In this document: piece by piece, positions 60,016-64,000 of the stretch
Numbering within the stretch: the stretch's first letter is position 1
Layout: each line of letters begins with the position of its first letter
From: Bacteroidota bacterium
GTDB lineage: Bacteria; Bacteroidota; Ignavibacteria; Ignavibacteriales; Ignavibacteriaceae
DNA: 64,000 bases
Reading direction: 5' to 3'
Assembly: GCA_021824565.1 (NCBI GenBank)
Contig: JAKAKL010000045.1
Span: forward strand, 1-64,000
Notes under the pieces: model-generated
Database searches by the model: none
Seen by the model: the letters and a program-made list of their open reading frames with translations, nothing else
Told to the model about the DNA's origin: nothing
Position numbers and translations under genes: made by a program

Positions 60016-60522
60016 TATAAGTTCAAGTTTAAGTTTAAGATTATGGTTAAGTTTATGTTCAAGTTGTTTTCAAATGTTTAAGAATTAGTTGAATCATAGT
60101 TGATTTCCTCTTCGTAAATTCTGTCAGAACTGCTTTTAATTAATCCAACTAACATCGAAATAATTTCATATAATATTGATTTTCCCTTTTCTGCTAACGC
60201 ATCAGAAATCTTTTTCCTTTGCACTAATAAATCCAAACAAGCTGCACATTCAAGCGCCGATCCTCTTGCTATATCATAATACCGGCATTTGTCTTTGCCT
60301 GTGTATTTCCCGGTTCCTTCAGCAATATTTAATGGAATTGAAGTTGAAGCTCTATCCAATTGTTCAACAACATTAATTTTAATATCTAAATCAAATATTT
60401 CATTCGTAAATTCAATAAACTCCAGACTTCGCTGATATACAATTAATTTTTGATGACTGAAATTCATATATTCTTAAACTTACTCTTGAACTTGAACTTA
60501 CACTTGAACTTAAACTTGTTCA
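60016..60522. mobile_element. Putative inserted cassette: four-helix-bundle gene flanked by inverted hexamer arrays
   Basis: Left of the gene, 60018-60060 consists of AAGTTYAAG/TTTAAG repeats (AAGTTCAAGTTTAAGTTTAAG and onwards). Right of it, 60472-60520 has the same words on the other strand (CTTAAACTT, CTTGAACTTGAACTT, ACTTGAACTTAAACTTG). The two flanks therefore form imperfect inverted repeats around one gene. The unit separates nuoE from nuoD in an otherwise tightly packed operon. No transposase is present, so movement would need help in trans. Confidence 0.5.
60078..60467 (-). CDS. Four-helix-bundle protein (S23/IVP family)
   Basis: This 129-residue protein shows the pattern of the family found first as intervening sequences in 23S rRNA genes. 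It begins MNFSHQKLIVYQRSLEFIEFTNEIFD, then VEQLDRASTSIPLNIAEGTGKYTGKDKCRYYDIARGSALECAACLDLL (the conserved Q.....S...NI.EG and R.F...A.GS..E motifs), and ends in a helix and a polar tail. Family members are small helical proteins of unknown role, often scattered between genes in Bacteroidota and Ignavibacteria. Here it is inside the nuo operon in the same direction. Confidence 0.9.
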   Translation of the reverse strand: MNFSHQKLIVYQRSLEFIEFTNEIFDLDIKINVVEQLDRASTSIPLNIAEGTGKYTGKDKCRYYDIARGSALECAACLDLLVQRKKISDALAEKGKSILYEIISMLVGLIKSSSDRIYEEEINYDSTNS

Positions 60523-61773
60523 TTTATCAGCTTCGCCCATAACCGGATCAATGCTACCAACAATCGCCACCACATCAGAAACCATGTGTCCTTTTACAAG
60601 ATGCGGCACAGCTTGAAGATTGACAAACGAGGGCGAGCGGATTTTACACTTCCACGGATAGCCTTTGCCGTCGCTAATTAAGTAAAAGCCAAGTTCTCCT
60701 TTAGGATTTTCTACTGCACTGTAAACTTCACCTACCGGAGGGTTCATTCCGAAGTTAACAATCATAAAATCGTGAATGAGTTCTTCCATCTTTGAATAAA
60801 CCTCTGCTTTTTTAGGAAGAACACGCTTTGGTTGATTAGCCAAAGTTTCACCTTGCGGCATCTTATCCAGAATTTGACGTACAATCTTTGCGCTTTCTTT
60901 AGCTTCATCAACACGTACAAAATAACGCGCAAGGCTGTCGCCTTCATTATAAGTAACTACTTTAAAATCCATTTCATTATAGAATAAGTACGGAGTAGCT
61001 CTTCTTAGGTCAAATTCAACGCCGCTGCCGCGAAGGCTAGGTCCTGTCAATCCAAGGCTGACAGCATCTTCAGCATTTATAACACCTATTCCATCTAAAC
61101 GTTCTATAAAAATACGATTGGTATTAAGAAGTCTTTCGCATTCGTCTAAATTTTCATCAAACTGATCGATGAACCATTTTACTTTTGCAAGCGCTTCCGG
61201 CTGAGCGTCGTTTGCAACGCCGCCAATTCTTGTGTAGCTGTTCGTAAATCTTGCGCCGCAAAGAATATCCCATATATCAAGGATCTTTTCTCTTTCTCTT
61301 AATGTCCAAAGAAAAACTGTAAGCGCACCAACATCCATCGCCAGGGCACCAACAGCAACAAGATGCGAAGCAATTCTTGCAAGTTCGGAAACCATCATTC
61401 TGATGTATTGCGCGCGAGGCGGGGCTTCTATGCCGGCTAACTTTTCAACTGCGAGCGCCCACGCTACGTTATTTGCCATAGGCGAAAGATAATCAAGACG
61501 GTCGGTGTGAGGAATAAATTCATAGTAAGACATGTTCTCAGCCATCTTTTCGTAGCCGCGGTGCAGATAGCCAAGTTCGGGAACGCAAGCCATAACCGTT
61601 TCGCCGTCAAGCCTCAACAGCAGTCGAAGCACGCCGTGTGTTGCCGGATGCTGCGGTCCCATATTCAATATCATTTCATTTTCAAGAGCGTCTTCAATTG
61701 TAATATCAGTATCGGCGCCAAGAAGAGCTTCAATTATTTTCGGATGAACTTCGTCTTTATTTAATTTCTGCAT
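60520..61773 (-). CDS. nuoD: NADH-quinone oxidoreductase subunit D
   Basis: This 417-residue 49-kDa-type subunit lines the quinone site with NuoB. Signatures: MILNMGPQHPATHGVLRLLLRLDGE, with the quinone-site His in the GPQHPATHG motif; ELGYLHRGYEKMAENMSYYEFIPHTDRLDYLSPM; and SLGLTGPSLRGSGVEFDLRRATPY. The C-terminus has VVAIVGSIDPVMGEADK. NuoC and NuoD are separate, unlike in E. coli. It lies 7 bp after nuoC. Confidence 0.97.
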   Translation of the reverse strand: MQKLNKDEVHPKIIEALLGADTDITIEDALENEMILNMGPQHPATHGVLRLLLRLDGETVMACVPELGYLHRGYEKMAENMSYYEFIPHTDRLDYLSPMANNVAWALAVEKLAGIEAPPRAQYIRMMVSELARIASHLVAVGALAMDVGALTVFLWTLREREKILDIWDILCGARFTNSYTRIGGVANDAQPEALAKVKWFIDQFDENLDECERLLNTNRIFIERLDGIGVINAEDAVSLGLTGPSLRGSGVEFDLRRATPYLFYNEMDFKVVTYNEGDSLARYFVRVDEAKESAKIVRQILDKMPQGETLANQPKRVLPKKAEVYSKMEELIHDFMIVNFGMNPPVGEVYSAVENPKGELGFYLISDGKGYPWKCKIRSPSFVNLQAVPHLVKGHMVSDVVAIVGSIDPVMGEADK

Positions 61774-61780
61774 ATAATTT

Positions 61781-62269
61781 TTATTTTTTTGGAAGTGGGA
61801 GCGAGCCTGGAATGCCCATCAACGGAAAATCTTTTCTTAAGGGATGATATTCAAATTCTTCGGGCATGTACATACGGCGGAGATCATGATGATTATTAAA
61901 ACTTATACCGTACATATCGTAGACTTCGCGCTCTTCCCAGTTAGCTGTTTTCCAAATTGACGAAACAGTATCAATCGCACAATCGGATTCGTCAACGTCG
62001 GCTTTAAGCGAGAGTCGAAAATTATTTTTTAAAGAAAAAATATGATAGACAACCGTGAAGCGGTTATCTTTTCTCGCCCAGTCAACAGCAGTAACGTCTT
62101 CGCAGAGTTTAAACTGTAAGTCTTGGTCGTCATTTAAGAATCTGCAAACTTCGACAATATTTTTTTTGTCGAAGCTTACCGTTAATTCGTTTCTGTATTC
62201 CGTAAATGAAAAGTTAATGCTGCTGAATTTATCTTTTAACTTTTGAGTAACTAATTCTTTCAATTCCAT
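61781..62269 (-). CDS. nuoC: NADH-quinone oxidoreductase subunit C
   Basis: This 162-residue 30-kDa-type subunit is recognised by the C-terminal block ANWEEREVYDMYGISFNNHHDLRRMYMPEEFEYHPLRKDFPLMG. The N-terminal half is more variable, as in the family. It is a peripheral arm component that contacts NuoB and NuoD. 4 bp separate it from nuoB. Confidence 0.96.
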   Translation of the reverse strand: MELKELVTQKLKDKFSSINFSFTEYRNELTVSFDKKNIVEVCRFLNDDQDLQFKLCEDVTAVDWARKDNRFTVVYHIFSLKNNFRLSLKADVDESDCAIDTVSSIWKTANWEEREVYDMYGISFNNHHDLRRMYMPEEFEYHPLRKDFPLMGIPGSLPLPKK

Positions 62270-62273
62270 AATT

Positions 62274-62795
62274 TTAATTATTCTGAAGGACGGTTAATTC
62301 TGGTAAAGGTTTATCCTGGAAATCTCTTGCTCTTGTCTTGCCTATTTTTTCCTGTATCTGCATAAGAGCATTTAATAAATTATCGGGACGCGGAGGACAG
62401 CCTGCTAAATAAATATCAACGGGTAAAAACTGATCGATTCCCTGGACGACTGAATACGAGCGATACATTCCACCGGAAGATGTGCAGGCTCCCATTGCAA
62501 TAACCCATTTAGGATCAGGCATCTGGTCATAAATTTTTCTTACTACATGAGACATTTTATAAGTAACCGTTCCGGCAACGATCATTAGATCGCATTGGCG
62601 AGGCGTAAAGCGCATTACTTCCGAGCCGAATCTTGCGATATCATATTTAGGATCGCCGGAAGCCATCATTTCTATTGCGCAGCATGAAATTCCCATCGGC
62701 ATTGGCCATACTGCGTTCTTTCTCGACCATGCTACAAGCGCATCTACAGTAGTCGTCAGAAATCCATCCTGGTTTAATTTTGCTTCTAATCCCAT
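62274..62795 (-). CDS. nuoB: NADH-quinone oxidoreductase subunit B
   Basis: This 173-residue PSST-type subunit binds the terminal cluster N2 that reduces quinone. The ligands are Cys38 and Cys39 (SCCAIEMM), Cys104 ([10 protein letters not shown]) and Cys133 ([11 protein letters not shown]). VAGTVTYKM is also conserved. It overlaps nuoA by 10 bp. Confidence 0.97.
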   Translation of the reverse strand: MGLEAKLNQDGFLTTTVDALVAWSRKNAVWPMPMGISCCAIEMMASGDPKYDIARFGSEVMRFTPRQCDLMIVAGTVTYKMSHVVRKIYDQMPDPKWVIAMGACTSSGGMYRSYSVVQGIDQFLPVDIYLAGCPPRPDNLLNALMQIQEKIGKTRARDFQDKPLPELTVLQNN

Positions 62796-63211
62796 CTGAA
62801 GCCGCCTTTCTTATAAACGTACAAATAACCTAATTCTAACACAATCAAAAATATTATCATCGATACGAAAACCGGAGCTCCGTTTTCCGCAAATAGTTTT
62901 TTAAATTGAACAGCCCACGGATAAATAAAAATAACTTCGAGATCAAAAATTATAAAGAACATCGCTACGAGATAATACTTGACTGATATTCTTTCGTTTG
63001 TGGTTCCGACAGGCTTCATTCCGCTTTCATACGTCGACAGCTTATCCGCATTCGGTCTTTTAGGACCAAATATGTTTGAAGAGAAGACCGTTCCGAAAGC
63101 AAATGCAACGGCTACAATCAGCACTAAGAAAATTGGAATATATTGTTCAATCATTTTTTCGGGACTCTTTTTTAATTGCGCAAAATTATCCAAAAATTGG
63201 TTGATTGTCAA
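62786..63211 (-). CDS. nuoA: NADH-quinone oxidoreductase subunit A
   Basis: This 141-residue membrane subunit has three hydrophobic segments (about 22-45, 82-104 and 113-133). The family signature is [42 protein letters not shown]. It is the first gene of the nuo run. Promoter elements should lie in the 120 bp before it. Confidence 0.96.
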   Translation of the reverse strand: MTINQFLDNFAQLKKSPEKMIEQYIPIFLVLIVAVAFAFGTVFSSNIFGPKRPNADKLSTYESGMKPVGTTNERISVKYYLVAMFFIIFDLEVIFIYPWAVQFKKLFAENGAPVFVSMIIFLIVLELGYLYVYKKGGFRWD

Positions 63212-63333
63212 TTTAAACGAGTGAGATGAATCTCAAGAAACACTAACTGCATATCGAATCAATTTAATTAAATCAGTTAGCTTTAATTTGCATGAAATAT
63301 TTTCCCCTTATCAAATCTTATTTAACCGCATTT

Positions 63334-64000
63334 TCATTCATATAGATTTTCTACATCTGCTTTACTAATCTCGTAAAACAATGCCGACATCTTTTCAGTT
63401 ACCGCCTTAAAATACTTTTCACCTTTTTCTTTTGTTGCCGCCGCAGGATTTCCTATGCCTGTATCTTCGCTTATCTTCGACCACTTGCGTTCAGTCCACG
63501 CCCAGCCTTCAAGGAATGATGCTATCTTATTTTTCTTTTCTTTTCCCGCGCCCCATTTTTCTTTTGGCAAAACTAATTGAGGTTTTAAGTAGAGCATTAA
63601 ACTCGTTTCCATTTCGTCAGCATGATCTCCTTCTTCTTCAAAAAATAATTTTTTATCAAGCGATTTAAACCAATCGATTATGCAGACAAACATCGCCGGA
63701 AATTTTAATCCCAGTTCCCTCACAAGCGGTTTAAAATCATTTCCGCCGTGGCTGTTGAAAATTATGAGCTTGTATATTTGATGCCGCTGAAGAACTTCAA
63801 GTACATCTTTAATAATTGCAAATTGAGTGCTTGGATTCATGTTCATATCAAGATAAATGTCGCTTTGACCTGTATTGACGCCGAACGGTATTGATGGAAG
63901 AACGATTACCTTTGCTCCTTTTTCGTACGCAAGCCTTGCAGACTCAGCAGCTATAATTTCCGATTCAAATACATCTGTCGCATACGGCAAATGATAATTG
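63334..64000 (-). CDS. Creatininase-family amidohydrolase, 5' end cut by window
   Basis: The frame stays open to base 64000, so the N-terminus is missing; the visible part begins NYHLPYATDVFESEIIA. The His and Asp of that motif are metal ligands in creatininase and mycofactocin MftE-like enzymes. IIFNSHGGNDFKPLVRELG and GDHADEMETSLMLYLKPQLV supply the further ligands (His in HGGND, Glu in HADEMETS). About 222 of an expected 245-260 residues are visible. These enzymes hydrolyse cyclic or linear amides such as creatinine or formamides. The substrate here is unknown. Confidence 0.9.
   Translation of the reverse strand, partial: NYHLPYATDVFESEIIAAESARLAYEKGAKVIVLPSIPFGVNTGQSDIYLDMNMNPSTQFAIIKDVLEVLQRHQIYKLIIFNSHGGNDFKPLVRELGLKFPAMFVCIIDWFKSLDKKLFFEEEGDHADEMETSLMLYLKPQLVLPKEKWGAGKEKKNKIASFLEGWAWTERKWSKISEDTGIGNPAAATKEKGEKYFKAVTEKMSALFYEISKADVENLYE

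Overview
The window comes from an AT-rich, rod-shaped, Gram-negative heterotroph. It most likely belongs to the Ignavibacteria/Chlorobi side of the Bacteroidota (FCB) group. Evidence: three secreted proteins end in the type IX secretion tail with the core NYPNPFNPST, which is especially common in Ignavibacteria; a PPi-type phosphofructokinase; a YbiT-like ABC-F protein; DUF2851 and DUF4296 proteins; and many genes with weak Shine-Dalgarno sites or TTG starts. No rRNA, tRNA, CRISPR array, transposase or prophage gene was recognised. Most of the window is ordinary chromosomal housekeeping.

Layout. 1-6448: 3' part of recQ, then a minus-strand block (DUF4296 lipoprotein, rhomboid protease, pgk, gap, secreted papain-like protein). 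6674-15412: two large secreted T9SS proteins, with ada, an ABC-F ATPase and a YciI-like gene between them. 15731-20245: nnrDE, a SanA/YdcF-like membrane protein, nusB and an MFS transporter. A Sel1-repeat protein (minus strand) and a broken SRPBCC gene (22179-22573) follow. 22705-37557: an almost unbroken plus-strand run of citrate synthase, pyrG, a TPR protein, purN, purH, mreBCD-mrdA-rodA (rod-shape wall synthesis), pyrF and a DUF2851 gene. 37559-39908: bifunctional nuclease and etfA/etfB on the minus strand. 40046-43799: clpS, typA and pepD.

43800-45186 is the least ordinary stretch. It holds no convincing gene. It has a phase-perfect minisatellite of 29 x 21 bp organised into 84-bp higher-order units, then a series of palindromic elements, including a related pair of short hairpins and a strong terminator with no gene in front of it. 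An orphan secreted protein follows. Next comes a membrane O-acyltransferase (MBOAT) - acyl carrier protein - SGNH hydrolase cassette with a divergent SDR gene. This resembles a Dlt-like or alginate-acetylation-like surface-acylation system without its activating ligase. 50931-58064 carries a third T9SS protein, PPi-phosphofructokinase and a UvrD/PcrA helicase.

58212-63211 is a minus-strand nuoABCDEF operon (NADH dehydrogenase). It is interrupted between nuoD and nuoE by a four-helix-bundle (S23/IVP-family) gene flanked by inverted arrays of an AAGTTY hexamer, which looks like an inserted cassette. The window ends inside a creatininase-family gene.

Together the genes cover central carbon and energy metabolism (GAPDH, PGK, PPi-PFK, citrate synthase, ETF, complex I), nucleotide synthesis (PurN, PurH, PyrG, PyrF), cell-wall elongation, DNA repair and protein export. 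The parts most worth following up are the repeat island, the nuo-interrupting cassette and the MBOAT-ACP-SGNH locus.
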